Below, piece after piece: positions 39,701-54,700 of a stretch of 64,000 nucleotides of DNA (positions are counted from its first letter, which is position 1; every line of letters starts with the position of its first letter). The DNA comes from Valencia hispanica (taxonomy: Eukaryota > Chordata > Actinopteri > Cyprinodontiformes > Valenciidae): the NCBI GenBank assembly GCA_963556495.2, contig OY747709.1, forward strand, positions 54,871,900 to 54,935,899, in the 5' to 3' direction. The notes under the pieces are model-generated. The model ran no database searches. It was not told the origin of the DNA and saw only the letters and a list, made by a program, of their open reading frames with translations. A program made the translations under genes and the position numbers.

Positions 39701-42700
39701 ATCTGAGCATTTCTTACTCTTTCACAAACTCACTGAAACACATGTGTTTACTTTAGTTACAGTAAATGAACTGTTTCTGATAAGAACTTCACAGAATCCC
39801 GATTCAAAACATCTAAACTGATTTTGATCTGTGTCCAAAGGGAGGAACGTAAGGCGCACCATACATGGGATGGGTCAGATGATGTCCACTATGGTGCTCA
39901 ACCGGAGACAGTCCACGTTTGGAGGCGCAGGGCCTAGAGGGGCGGGGTTTGGGATTGAGGGACAGAGAGGCAGTAAAGATAGCATCGACAATTTGGATCT
40001 AACCGTGATGGATACTAAACTGAAGATACTGGAGATATTACAGGTAAGGGAAGTGTTTATTTAAACATTGTTACCACAACATTTTATCCAACTGTAGTGT
40101 GAAATATAATCCAGTCTTTTTAATGCAGCTAGAAGACAGAACTTTATAAAACACTTCTTACTTAAGGTGTAACTGTAAATGTTACGAGTTTCCTGTATTT
40201 AGTGCAGAAAAGTGAGTGATGTGGCAAATAAAGATATGTCATATCTGCTGAACCAAATATATACAAAGTAGCGCTGAGATTTAATAAAAAAACTGTGAGA
40301 TTAATTATGATCTGTAATTAATCTCATCTCTTTTTAATCGTACCTAATATTTGCTGAGAAAAGCCCTCATCTTGAGGTATTTTCATTAAAATTCACATTA
40401 TTGTGACATAACAAATGTATAACAAAAAATAAGTGGCTTTATGAAGTCATTTACTGTTTTTTAACAGACTTGAACAGATGCAGTCCCAGCCATTTACATT
40501 TCTCTGTTTTTGAGACCAATCCCAGTGCTGACTGAAACTTGCAGGATTCGTCAGCATTCTGGACTCAGTGGAGTAAAATATAATAATAATAATAATTATG
40601 GCTTGCATTTATATAGCGCTTTTCGCGACCCTCAAAGCGCTTTACAACTCCTTAATTCATTCACTCTCACATTCACACACTGGTGGAAGCAAGCTATGAT
40701 TATAGCCACAGCTGCCCTGGGGCTGACTGACAGAAGCGAGGCTGCCATATCGCACCATCGGCCCCTCTGGCCAACTTCAGTAGACGGGTAGGTGAAGTGT
40801 CTTGCCCAAGGACACAACGACATGTAGCAGGTGGAAGCTGGAATCAAACCCACGATTTCTGGGTCGCAGGCCCACTGAACTACAGCCGCCCTTCTCTGAG
40901 TGAGTCCAGCTGGACCTGGACGAGGGGGCGGGCGGAGATGCTGCTGTTGTGCAGAAACAGCTAAATGAAAGTTTAAAAATTAACGCAATTAAAAAACATA
41001 GCGCGTTAAATATAGCTGTAATTAATTAATTTCAATTAACGCGATAATTTGACACCCCTAAAACAAAGTAAGACAAAAAGCAAAATGTTCTTAAACTAAA
41101 GCAGAAATCATAAGTATCAAAGCTATTTAGTCCTTGGACAGGTTGTTGTAGTGTCTGGAGGGAACAGTCCAGTAGAGAGCCATGACCTCTGAAATAGAGC
41201 AACTCGCTCTCTGGTCACTAAGCTGCAAACCACTCCAGTACCAGCTGAAGATCATAGGCAGAAAGATGCTAACAGAACCACATGGTGCAGAACGACAACT
41301 TCCATCCCCACGAGAGAGTCTTCAATCATTAAAGCAAAACAATTCAATTCAAATTCAAAAATACTTCATTGATCCCAGAGGGAAATTAAGTGTTGGTATA
41401 GCTCATATAATTAATTATTTAAGGAGTTGTTGTAAATAATGAAATAAATAATGAAATGAACAGCAAGAAAGCAAGAAGCACACACAAAACATGATTAAAC
41501 ATTATTTAAAGGCAGCTCTAAACAGATGAGTTTTAAGCAGATTTAAAAGAACTCAGTGTTTCAGATTAGAGGAGCATAGAATACTGAAAGCTGCTTCTCC
41601 ATGTTTGGTTCTAATTCTAGGGATGTTGAGTAGACTGGAATTAGAGGACCTGAGTGGTCTGGGGGGGGGGGGTGTAAGGACTTTAGAACTGGGGTGATGA
41701 GCTCTACTTTCCTGGTTCTAGTGAGGAACACGAGCAGCAGTGTTCTGGATCAGCTGCAGCTGTCTGATTGACTTTTTAGGCAGACCTGTGAAGACGCTGT
41801 TGCAGTAATCAATCCGACTAAAGATAAAGGCATGGATGAGTTTTTCTAGGTCCTGTTGCGACATCAGTCCTTTAATCCTAGAAATGTTCTTCAGGTGATA
41901 GAAGGCTGACCTTGTTATTGCCTTTATGTGACCCTGGAAGTTCACCAAGGACAATCAAGCCCTGAAAGTCTCTTTCCTCAGTTTCACAACGTTGATCAAA
42001 GGGTCCTCTGACTGCCACCACAACAGGCGCCTATGACTTCTAGACCACAGATTCTGGAAGTCGCCCAACAAAGGTCCTAAACATGGCAGCTTAGATTTCG
42101 CATGGAATATCAGACAAACCCATAAGATCTCCCGCACAGGGGCCTCAACCAAACGTTCCCAGTTCACCTTTCCCACACATCTGGTTTTCTCGGGTCTATC
42201 CGGTAGTCTCACTCACCAGTAGATCCAATTCTCCGCCAGGTGGTGGTCAGTTGACAACTCTACACCTCTCTTCACCCAAGGGTCTGAGAGACTCTGATGA
42301 AATAATACACATTTATCGCTCAACATTTGGTCCAATTTGGTATTGACTATGAACATCCGAGCCCTACCACAGGTCCATTAACAAAACAGACTCAGATCTG
42401 AGAGGGTATCCCTCCCAGTCACACCCCTGCAGAGAGATCTGTCATCACCCAATTTGGTATTGAACGCCTTCAAGAGCATGAGGGAATCTCTAGATGACTC
42501 ACCATCTAGCAACGTCTGACAAAATGATCCATGCATATAAATATAAATTAATTTTAGAGCATAAACACAAAACGATAGTCAGTGCCGTTTCCTCTCAAAA
42601 CTTGCAGCTGCAAAGAGGTGAACCTCTCTCTCACTAGGGAAAGTTTCAACACCAAAAGTCCTCGCCTGGGGCCTTTTAAGTATCCCCAGATCCAGCCAAC

Positions 42701-45700
42701 ACCTCTTTCCCTGCACAACACCAGAGTAGCAGTTTATGGTCCATCTCTGGGAGCTGGAATCCATAGCCCGAGCTGTGAGTGAAAGTTAGTCCAACTACTT
42801 CTAGCTGCTACCATTCGACCTTGCACACAGTTCAATTTACTTGCCTGCTGGCAAGGTGATTTTGACAGTGGCACGTCCAGGATCCTGTCCTTGCCTGCCA
42901 CCAGAACACCGCTGTAGCAGGAGAGGGTTACCTGTAGTTTTTTTTATTTTAAAGCTGGGCACTACCAAGCCCAATGAGCCAAGACTACCTCCAGGACTCT
43001 ACCTCCAGGTGGTCGCTGGTGAGCTTCCCCCAGGTGCAGGTCAGAGTAGTGCCCCTGTCCCTCTAATCCAGGCAATAGTGGCCATTTGGTATGGCGTCTC
43101 AGTCTTTGAGGTCTCCTTTGTGCAAATTCTTCACGTTTTATTGTTTTTCTTTGAAGAATTTGAGGTTGTAACTATAATACCAAGCAAATTATACTGTCTT
43201 CTTCATCAGTTCATTCTGAACGTTCGCCTGGACTATCGTCTCTCCTTCCTGCTGTCCGTCTTTAAAAAGGAGTTTGTGGATGTTTATCCCATGGCCGAAG
43301 CTGACGCCACCACCAATATGGAACAAGCAGGTAAACAAAAAGCTATTTAAAATACATTTACAACATTTTAAATGGCATAATCAGAGTTCTGTAACGCATT
43401 GCTCTAGTCTTGCTTTTTTCCGTGCTGCAGAACAGTCTTCTTTTTGACCTTCTTGCTCTTTTCTGTGAGTAATTACTGCCTCCATTTTTGACTCCCATCA
43501 GCCACCATAAACTTGCAGCAGATTGGAGACCAAGCTGAAGCCATGTTCGGAGTTGGGTATGTATAGAATTCTTTATGTACCTGTTTTTTCCCCTAAAGTT
43601 TGTAGGTTGATGAGGAGCTCTGTCTGTGCAGGAAGGTGAACAGCATCCTGGAAGTGGATGATGAAGGTGGCCGAATGTTCTTGCGAGTGTTGATCCATCT
43701 CACAATGCACAACTACGCTCCTCTGGTGTCTGGAGCGTTGCAGCTGCTCTTCAGGCACTTCAGCCAGAGGCAGGAAGTGCTTCACACCTTCAAACAGGTG
43801 CACAGCTAAATAAATGCTTTTTCTCCACAAGTTTGTGTTGATTCAAGGACACAAGAAACGAATCCACACTTGCTTGAGTACTCCGGCTTCCCGCCACAGA
43901 TGACTGTTGCTCTCTCAAAAATTGTCCTTAGGGGTGAGTGTGGGCATTCATGGTCGTTGGTCCTGTGTGTTTCTGTGTTGTCCTGCAATGGACTGGTGTC
44001 CTGTCCTGGGTGAACCCCCATCTCATGTTGTGCCCAATAACCCCTGGAGATGAGCACCACCTCCCCAGCAATCCTGCCAGGAAAGACGGGTACAAATGAT
44101 GGATGGATAGTTACAGTAATATAAAGTGAAAAGGTTTATACCAAGAAATAGCATATTTAAAACGTTATGGCTTTAATATCTATAAGGTAAACTAATTATA
44201 GAAGAAAATGCTTCTCTGACAGTATTTTATAGTCAGTGGTTAAACAGGAGGTTTAACCATTGACCATTGCGCTGGACTGCCAGCTTGTCCTGGGTGTACC
44301 CTGGCTCTTGCCCAATGACCGTTAGAGATGGACACCAGCTCCCTTGTGACCCTGCAAGGATAAGCAAGTATAGCAGATGGATGGATGGATGGATGGATGG
44401 ATGGATGGATGGATGGATGGATGGATGGATGGATGGATGGATGGATGGACGGACAGACTGATGGACTATACCTGCTTGTCCTTGCGGGAAAAAAACTCCG
44501 TCCACACCTAACCGTGCGTTGTTAAGCACATTCATAGACATGCCAAACCTGTAGGGGGCAGTAGTTCCCCCAAATCCTATCCACTCAAAGTAACTTTCTA
44601 TGTTCTAGCTTCTACATAGAGCACTAATTAAGCTTGTAAAAACAAGCAAGCAAAGGGACAATCGATGACGCCAACACATCTCTGAGGGCATAAATGCTGT
44701 TTCTGAATGGAAACACAGGTCGCACGTGTGATGTCGGAGCATTTTTATCGCAGACAGCGACGATCGGGAGCCTAAAACTCCGGTTATTTCTGTCCAAAAG
44801 CAAAACGCTTAAAACAGATGATTTTAGTCTGTGGGAGGAAACCATAGTACCCAGAGAGAACCAACGCATGTATAGGGAGAACATGCACACTCCATGCTCT
44901 GTCTGTAACCTAGGAAGGAGTCAATAGGTAAAAAATGTATAATCCACATGCATCTTTAGTTAGAAGGCAACTTATTGCAGGGGTTAAGCTGAATGTTAAA
45001 TTACGAGCTGATATTGACTTCTAAGGAATACTATCACAAAAGCTCAATTTGTCTAAGAATATCTACCCCAAAATTAATATTTCTAATAATCCATGTCTCT
45101 TTTCAAGCCCCTTATGCTTGTTTTGTTAAGATAGCATGAAAATAAGACCCTGGCTGTCTGTAAAACTGTTGTTCTAACAGGGTTTGGATCCCATGTCCCT
45201 GACCTTTTGCTGTTAGACTCGCGTTGAACGTCTCATTTCGGTTTCTGTGCGTTTTTAGGTCCAGCTCCTGATCTCAGCTCAGGATGTGGAAAACTATAAG
45301 CTCATCAAGGCAGACCTAGACCGTCTTAGGACGCTCGTGGAGAAGTCGGAGCTATGGGTGGAGAAAAAGAGCTCGAGTGGTGGGGAAGGGAAAAAGGACA
45401 AAAAAGACAAGAAGGAGAAAGTGGAGGTAAGAAGGGAAAAAGGAGAAGACGGACCTTTATAATGTTTAGGAAGTTTAAAGATCAGGAGGGTAAATTAATT
45501 TTTGATTTTCATTATGAGCTGGTGCATAATGATCACCTTCTGCTGCCACCTGAAGGGTGGAGGTGTTTCTGTGAAAGACGCTGACTCAGCAAGGACGTTG
45601 GCTTCTTGCTTCTCTTAATAAAACGATGATGGTGATGAATGACCAAAACACTTGAGCTCACATTAACGCCAACCCTAAGTAAGCAATTTAAAAGAGAGGA

Positions 45701-48700
45701 AAGGAAGGAAAGTATCATCAGCATACAACTTTACAGTATTATTAAGGCATATAATTTGCATATGTCAAAAAGGCGCTTGTGAAACTAAAACTAAAGTAAT
45801 ATCTTTCTTGAACTTGTCCATTCTGGCTCCCTAACTTCTTTGACCTTGGTGTTGGGTTTGTCGGTGTCTCCGCTGAATGTGGCCTTTGGGTTTTATACGC
45901 AGAGAGGGCATGTCTGACGTCTTTCTTGCTTGTTTGTATGTGAAATCAAGACAATTTTTTCCCTGACATTTAAGCTGAACGTCTTACATTTATGGGTTCA
46001 TTTTACAACAAAAGCCTCACTTCTACTGCTGTTTGAGCCGCCTATCTGCGTTACTGCGAGTCCTTTTGTCCTATTGTTACAGTTTGATTACTGTGGCTCT
46101 TGCAAATTAACACTACAATCATTCACCCATTCATACACGCATTCACACGCCTGATGGTGGCGCCCTGGAGCATGCCCGCTTTGTCTGCCAGCATCAGCAG
46201 ACAACGCGGGCGAGGTGTCTTTCCCAAGGACACGAAGACTGAGATGGACAGAGTGAGCCATCAAACCAAACACGCAGCGGTTACAGGATGAACCCTCAAC
46301 CCCTCCTGAGCGATGAGACTAATCACTTTAGGGGATAGTTCTACTTTCATAGTCATAGTAAAAAGAAAATACACCTCTTTCCATTCCTTGGTTTTACTTA
46401 TGACTTGATCTGGTCTTTACCAGGTTTTAAAACTATCCCATTTGTTCAGGGAAGTTGGAGTTCTTATTTGGAAGAATGAATTGAAGTTCATTAAATTCCT
46501 TGAAACAGCTGAGTTAAATATACAGAATATGTCTATAATCATCTATTTTCTTAGGCAGCGAAAAGTTTTATTGCTTATTTCCATTCAGGAAAAAAATGTA
46601 TTCAACATTAAATGTGCCATACCCATGCAGTGCCTGATCAGGCTGATGAACCTGACCAATCAGGTCAGACCGAGGGTTTCAGGAGATCAGCTGTGTCTGT
46701 GGTTTCTGTTGACATGCAAAAGCAAATCAAATGTTTCACTGAAACCTTACATTTGCATAATCATAATAAGAGACCTGCACACGCTGTCTCACCTTCTACA
46801 TCCTGCAGGGGGCATCGGAGGACCCATCGCCAAAGAAAGAGAAGATGCAGAAAGGTAACCAGAACTACCAGAATGTCAAAGAGGTGAGAAAACTTTTCTC
46901 CAAGTCTTTAACTGGTTTGTCTTGTCCGTTTGTTTTTGTGCAGTTTCTGCTGGCTGGTTCCAAAAAAATTAAAAAATCACTTAATCAATCAATGTGGGCG
47001 TGGCTAGGCGGTGGCGTTCTCTGCTCAGACTGATTACTTCTGATTGCTTTCTCCACAGTTTCCAGCATCCATCAAATGTTGTTACTCAATAGAAAAAAAA
47101 TGTTTAAATTACAACAAAAATGAATCAGTTTCCACTCTCTCGCAAACTTAATCTGCAAATCAGAACTGTGATTAAATATTTTGTTGCCCTGAAGTGGAAG
47201 ACACCGGTTTAAATGGTTTAACTGGACTGAACTCATGTAACTCTGACTGATATTCATCTGGTCCCAGTAACCGTCACCACAGTTCTGCTCTGAGCGCTGC
47301 ATGATAAACATGGACCTGGACCCTCACCTTCTGCCATGGACATGGATGTTCCCTCATACATCCCATATTTGCTCTGGAAGCAGCCCTGGATGGTCTTTGT
47401 CTCTGCTGTCCACAGAAGACGCATCCTCTGTCCTTCCTTGCTGCAGATTCAATATATTTCACGCTACAGTTCAGGATTCAGCAGATGGCTGAAGGTTCCC
47501 ACGCTTCTCCTGAGCTCATGTGGACATTCGGATCACAGTGACGAGATGGTTCTGAAATAATCGGAGACTCTCTGACTGAGTTCCTGAGACGTTCCTTTTC
47601 CAGACGCCTGTCCTGACTTCCTCAGTGAATTCTGAAAACATCTCTGCCTTTCTTTGCATCCATATCAGCATTTTTTGAGTCCATTTAATCAAATTCTGGT
47701 TTTGAAAAATAAAGTGTCTGAAAATGATAATCTTACACCCATTTTGAGTGTTTGAGCTGTGCTTATCCTCTCGGATGGTACATTTTAGTGGAGATTTTTC
47801 ACAGATCCAAACCTTCTCTCCTTCTTGTGTGGTTGCTGTAGATCCTGGAGAGGCTGCATAAGATGTGCAGCAGCGGAGTTTGGAAGAAGCAACAGAGGCT
47901 GCTGAAGAACATGGGAGCTCATAAAGTCATGCTGGACCTGCTGCAGGTGTCCTACGACAAGGTGAGTAGGCAATCCCGCCAAAATAAAAGCAAGGTAGAA
48001 AGCAGAAGACTTCTTCAGTACCTCTCAGAGGAGGAGATCCATTCAGCGACGTAGAGTTTCTCTTTTTTATTCAAACTCCTCCTGGTTCTTCAACTTGTAT
48101 AATAAAATACATGAACTCAAATCCAACCTATTTTCTCTTTTCTTTTCTGTGCAGAATGACGTGAAGATGCAGGAGATCATCAGATATACTCACTTGTTCC
48201 TGCAGAAGTTCTGCACGGGGAACCAGGAGAACCAGGTTCTGCTGCACAAGAACCTCAACCTCTTCCTAAACCCCGGGGTACGCTGCCTTACGTCTGCTGG
48301 TCCAAATAGTTACATAACGAAACCTTCTCATTACAGCGCTAACGGAGTGGAGTGTCGGAGATCACAGGTTGGATTTCCAGACCTGGAAAAAGGGAGGAAA
48401 TGTTTCCCTTTTCTGGTTTTATGCATCAGGATTCAGTAAACAGGATCTGGAGTCTCATTGATAAAACTTTGCATAGTATCCTCACTAAAACCGTACTTAA
48501 GCTCACCAACAAAAAATATTTTTTACTTACGCCTAGTAAGTTTCAGATGTATCAAACTACTCCTACACACCCGCTTTCTGCCATAAACGGTCGATGCAAA
48601 GTGCCTGGCAAGTATCCTGCATAGACTAAAGGTCTTTGCACACCGGGTCCATTTTCTTCGTGCGATTAATTCGCACTACAGTATTTTCTTTCGAATCAAT

Positions 48701-51700
48701 GTCAAGTCAATGGGGACGTGCACGCCACTGACGAAATGCCATCCTGCGATTTTGCGAGTTTTATTTTTTCAGGTTGAGGTCGATTTTTTAAAAACTCGTA
48801 TCCGACAGATAAACACTTGACCAATCAGAGAAGGCGTGGTGATGGCGACATCAGAGCCGAGAGTCGTGAACTGAAGTGTTACTTTCATTGAAGTAACTCA
48901 TTTTTTCTTCACCATGGCTGAGCGTCTGATCCTTTTTATGTCTCTTTAATAAAAAAGAGAAAAACTACAAGGACGACGATTATAAGGATAATGTGAGGCG
49001 ATCCATTGCAGCAGAACTTGGATATAAAGATGGTGAGTAAATCAATGTGTACAAAATAGCTGTGCAGCCATCAGCTCTCAATACGTCATGATTTGACACC
49101 TCTTGGAAATTGAAGCAGAAATGTACATAAAAGTTTACAAAACTTGAACGTTAATCAAACACATCGTCACAAATCCATAATATCTCAAACGAGATGCGGT
49201 AACTTATTAACCTGGATTGCGTGAAATCGGCTTTTTCGCTAGATGTGATTAGTTTTCTCACAGTGGAAATGCTCGTCAATGGTTTGGCGACACGTTAAAT
49301 AGGACAATTTACGTTTGGTTTATTGTTGTGTAGCTTATGTTATGACTGATCACAGAGGAATATCATATTTGTTAACTACAGCCGCGATGTTCTCATCACA
49401 ACATTCCCTTCCCGGTGTTCTCTGTTGTTGATAAGGGATGTATGGAACGTTTTTTTAATGGAATCTTCATAATTCATTCGCAATTTCGCAGCGCGTCTGG
49501 TGTGCATACACAACACGTAGATTTTCGGCCTCCGATTTTTCGCAATTTCGTGTCGTTTATTCGCATCGGACCCATGTGCAAAGACCTTTAAGCTGGCTGA
49601 TCTGGGACGGTTCACTGGTAACCATGGCAACCGAGAGGCGGAGAAAGCGCAATTCCACTTAGACTGAAGGAGGCACGGAAAAGCGTTTTATTTCAATCAA
49701 TCAATCAACATTTATCTATATGGAGCTTTACTCAGCCAAAAGGCGACCAAAGTGCTTCACAATAAAAGACAAAAATGTAGTTAGCAATAAGAGAATGTGT
49801 AACAAGACGACAAGAGTAAAGAGATTAAAATAAAAGCAGCAGCACAAGCGATAAAACAAATAAGAACAATAACTATAAAGTATACGGCATCTGCAGCATG
49901 TTGCTCTTGGCTCAGGAGAACCAGAACCAGACTTCAAAGTCCTCTTTTTAGAAAGTAACGTTTTATTTAGTTTGGGTCTGGAGGAAGAGTGGAGAAGATC
50001 AGAACCCACATTGCTTGAAGTGAAGTTTCCTCAATCAGTGATGATCTGGGATACCATGGTTCTGGTCCACAGTCAACGCAGCCATCTACCAGAACATTTT
50101 AGAGCTTTTTATGCTGATTTTCTCTCTGCCAACGGTACCAGCAGCTGGTCCAATGACCATGGTGGTACTGGGCTTGGTTGGCCAGCAAACGGGCCTGACT
50201 AGAACCTGAAACAGGAAGATGAGAGACACCAGAACCAATCATGCAGATGACCTGAATGTCTCTATCAGAGCAACCTGGGCTTCCAGAACCTCAGCAGAAC
50301 CACAGGCTGGATCTTCTCCATGCTATGCCGCGCTGATGCAGTAATTCATGCAAAAGGAGACCTGACCCAGAACTGAGAGGAGATGCTGAACAGAACCTGG
50401 AGATTCTGTTCAGTAGGAGCTCATTTATTAGTTTGATATAAAATAAATTAAAAAAAATTTAATCAACAGAAATGTGAGTGATGGATGTTAAAAATTGTCT
50501 CAGCTTTTTATCCTCTTAAAATCTGCTTTTGTAAGAGATTAAAATCACCAACAATCATTGTTATGATGACTTTGCCCTCAATATTGGCCTTAAATAGACT
50601 CTCCCCCAACTTTTTCCTGAACACATTGCATAAAATCCAGGGGCATATAGATCTGCTTCATTATTGAAAACCTTTCAGTCATTTCACAAGCTTGAAAGAA
50701 TTTGCAGACCAGAAACGAGGCTCGTTGTGATCTCTCCTGCAGCTGCAGGAGGCAGACACGGTGCAGCACATCTTCAGCAACAACTACCAGCTGTGCAGCG
50801 AGATCTCCGAGAGCGTCCTGCAGCACTTCATCCACTGCCTGGCCACGCACGGCCGCCATGTCCAGTACCTCAACTTCCTCCACACCATCATCAAGGCCGA
50901 GGGGAAGTACGTGAAGAAGTGCCAGGACATGATCATGACCGAGGTGAGGATCGTGTCTGCAGACGCCGTCCGTGCCTCCCGCAGTGATGTCATCACGCTG
51001 TGTTTTTTTTTTTAACGTGTCTCAGTTGACGAACGCGGGCGAGGACGTGGTCGTCTTCTACAACGACAAAACCTCCTTCAATGTCATGCTGGAGCTGATG
51101 GCCGAGAGCAGGGAGGGGGTCGGGGAGAGCAGCCCGCTCAGGTAACCACGGCAACCGTCTGCATCCAATCAAACCTCCCCGTTCCCATGTTTATTCAACA
51201 CAATGCGTCCGAATTAGAGATGCTCCAATCAGATACCGACTCCTGCTTTGTTTTTCATTCTAAGGACAAAGAGAAAAAGATCTGCAGGGTCTTTAAAACT
51301 ATGATCCCATCACAGCCTTAAACCTATTAGCTGTTGGTTGATGTGCCTATAAATGAAAAATTGTCCTATCTCTGACTTTTGTTGCATTTTATGGACTCAG
51401 AAAAAGAAATTAAAAACCCAGATTTTCTGGTGTTTTGTCTTGCTGATCAGAGTCGATCAGGGAGCAGCTGATGCATTCTAATCTGAGTTGATGGAGGTCG
51501 TGCGTCAACCCGTTCAAATCTGAGTAGCTCCAAAATAACCTGAACATGTTTCCCAACAAGTAACTGTTAAAGCGGTGTTAATCCCAAGGCGACCAAGTTA
51601 GGAAATACTTTTGTGTTCCAACAGCGGTCTCCTGTCTGTCTGCTCAGCTTGTTATGGAAATCAACTTTTTTCCAGGTTGTTACAGTAAAAAAATAAAATA

Positions 51701-54700
51701 AATCTAAACCAGGAAAAAAAAACTGGAAGATTCTGGAGTTGTGAAAAAATGTGCTTTTAGTGACTTCTAGGTTTGACTAAGGATGGACATAACAAGAACA
51801 TTTGAACAGGTTTATTTGCATACTTTATTTACCATCTTCTTTTCTAGTAAAAAAAAAAAGGTTGGCAGTTTTTATCCACATTTATTCCATATGTTGAAGG
51901 ATCTTTAAACAAGAAATCCTAGTTTCTTCCAGCTGCAGCGGCGGGACTGTGCAAAAGCCTCTTTGAAAATGTTTCCATGCATTGATTCTAGGGATGTAAG
52001 AATATATCGATACACCGATATATCGCGATATTTTATTTCCCGATATTGTATCGATATTCAAAACAAAAATATTGTTGTTTTTTTAAGGATTTGAATGGAA
52101 CCATTTAGTGATGACAGTAATTCTTGTAGTAAAATTAAAACTATAACTGGTAGTTTGTGGCTGTTTTCACCTTCTTTGTTCAGTGGATCAACTAGATCTA
52201 GTGATAAAACTGAATGTGTTAAAGTATGAAACAGGTTGGAGTGTTTAGAATGATGGGACAGTTTTCCTACTGTTAAATTCAGTTTTAAATATCACAATAT
52301 ATAGTCTTACTTATAGTATCGAGATATATCGTGTCGTCTCCCATGTATCGCGATACATATCGCATCGCCAGATTTTTGCCAATACACATCCCTATTTGAT
52401 TCTAGGAGATCCGTTCTGCTTATGGCAAGACACATTTATCAGACGTCAGCATGTTATCCATCAGTATACGCAACATTCTCCACGCTCCCGCCGTCTGACA
52501 AATGGACCAGTATGAAGCGTTTCTGGATTACAGACAAGGAGGACTGGTCTTGTGTAGATAAAAGATAATAGCCTGATACTATATAATGTTTCAGAGCTGA
52601 TGGGTTGGGAGTAGAGCTGGGCGATATGGCCTCAGATCTATATTGCGATATGATGTAAAGCGTGTGCGATAACTATATCTATTTCGCGATTCATTGCAGC
52701 AGAACAACTTCAAAAAAGTATAGAATGGAATTTAAAGAATCATTCATTGTGCAAAATGCATTAAAAAAATATTCAAATCTTTTTTTGCAAAAAATGCAAC
52801 ACAAAATTTTTAATGACATAAAGATGAAGATATTTTAAATAAATTAAAAGCTGAACGTAATGAAAACACAAAGTTCAAAATCGTCCGCTTTCCTGGTTAT
52901 TTGTTGCCGTTTATAAATTTAACATCGCACAAAAATAAGCCTGCACATATTTAAACTAAAAATGCTTCAAGTTCAATATTTTCTTTTCCGTTAAAGGGAA
53001 AACAGCGAACCGGCGTGAGCCGGTATAGTCAGAATCTCTACCTTTGACTACATTTATATCATTTCTACCTTATACCTTTTTATATCGCCCACTACTAGTT
53101 GGGAGGTTGGAGTGATGCAAACTGTTTTGTGCTCACTGGTCCTCGGTGTTGATCAACATGTTATATTTCATCCTTCAGCACTTGAAGGACATCAGTCTTG
53201 TCTTTGTTTGAGGGACGTCTATTTTTTCCATAATACAACAACAAGAAAAACAGAAAACACAACATTTAAGACATGAAGGACATTAAAAACCGTTATGACA
53301 TTCCAGCTATCGTTAATCATTTACTCAAACGCAGCTCTAAACAGATGAGTTTTTAGCCGTGATTTAAAAGAACTCAGTGTTTCAGCAGCTTTGCAGTTTT
53401 CTGGAAGTTTGTTCCAGATTAGAGGAGCATAGAAACTGAAAGCTGCTTCTCCATGTTTGGTTCTGATTCTAGGGATGTTGAGTAGACTGGAATTAGAGGA
53501 CCTGAGTGGTCGGGGGGGGGGGGGGTGTAACAACAGGTCTTCAACATATTTTGGTGCTAAGCCATTCAATGATTTCTAAACTAGTAAAAATATTTAGAAG
53601 TCTATCCTCTGAGCTACAGGGAGCCAGTGTAAGGACTGTTAGGAAATATCTATTGTGTTATTAGGATTTGATTATGTATTCCCTTTGTTGGCTATGTAGA
53701 TAAAACAAAGGCCTTCTGTATGTAATGTTCTGATAAGTAAAATATCAGACGGCCAGACAAACGTCAACAAGTAGTAGATATCAAACAATACATTCGGACC
53801 TTGTCAGACGAATGCCCAGTTCGCTATCGGGCTATCAGAAGCAGCAGGCTCCATGCTGGAAGGAGGAAGACACCAAAGCTCAGCTCATGCTGTTAGAAGA
53901 TAAACATTGATTGCTTAATACTATTTAAGCATTTGAATTAGGGATGGGCATAATTAATCAACGATCGATTAATTGATCATTAAGAATGTCATCGATGACA
54001 TTTTTTTTACCGATCAATTAACGCATGTTCTGTTGCATAGTGTGACTTTTGAAGGAATGCAATTAATTTTGCTATGTGGCAGTAATTAAACACTTGACCA
54101 CACGAGGGCGATGACTGAAAATAAAACCCACAGACTGACTCAGTTTCTTGTGAGTTTCTGTGTTGTTCAAAAGTAGCATTGTCATGAAGAGGTCGCAGCA
54201 AAGTGTGGCGTGGGATCACTTTGACAAAAAAAACAAACACTTGACCAATCGGTTCACTGTCAACACTGCGAAGCTGTGTATAAGTACTCCTGCTCTTGGT
54301 CTCAACCTAGCATGAAGTCGGTGTTAGCATGGAGGAGCCGAGATGCACAACGAGCAGAGACACTTCCTCACCGATTACTTTCTGAGGGATGCTCCGCCAC
54401 CCCTGGATTGCACCCCTACAGACTGGTGGAAAATGAATTAAACAAGTGTTATGGAAAATTAATGTATCTCAGGGTTTTCATAATAAAGAAGACTTGAGTC
54501 CCAGAAGGCGTTTAAGTATTTAATTCAAACATGTCTGGCCAGACAATGGAGGGGACAGAGTTACTCGTGCATCACCCTAACCAACCTTTCTAACTAACCG
54601 CTTAAATAGTATTCAGCAATCATTGTTTATCTCTGTAGACGTCTTCTCCATCCTTCACGCCCCGCCTCCAGAGTAACCGCTTCACGCGAGTCATAGCAAC

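Larger units (their letters stand above)
33006..39840 (+). other. 6.8-kb intron carrying a long TIR element and a 15-bp minisatellite
   Basis: The 15-bp array fills about two thirds of this intron. 33200-34235 looks like another inverted-repeat element; the rest is the element at 34356-39604 and short unique flanks. Confidence 0.85.
40044..43209 (+). other. Intron with SINE, L2 and unassigned repeats
   Basis: 40980-41060 carries a TIR-like edge ending AATTTGACACCCCT, complementary to 14710-14727. 41955-43070 has no similarity I can place. No extra exon. Confidence 0.65.

Noticed and set aside
41955..43070. Additional exon or gene in non-repetitive-looking sequence
   Set aside because: Several short ORFs, but none with splice sites in the right phase or recognisable similarity; the exon before (40043) joins the exon after (43210) directly with conserved protein sequence.
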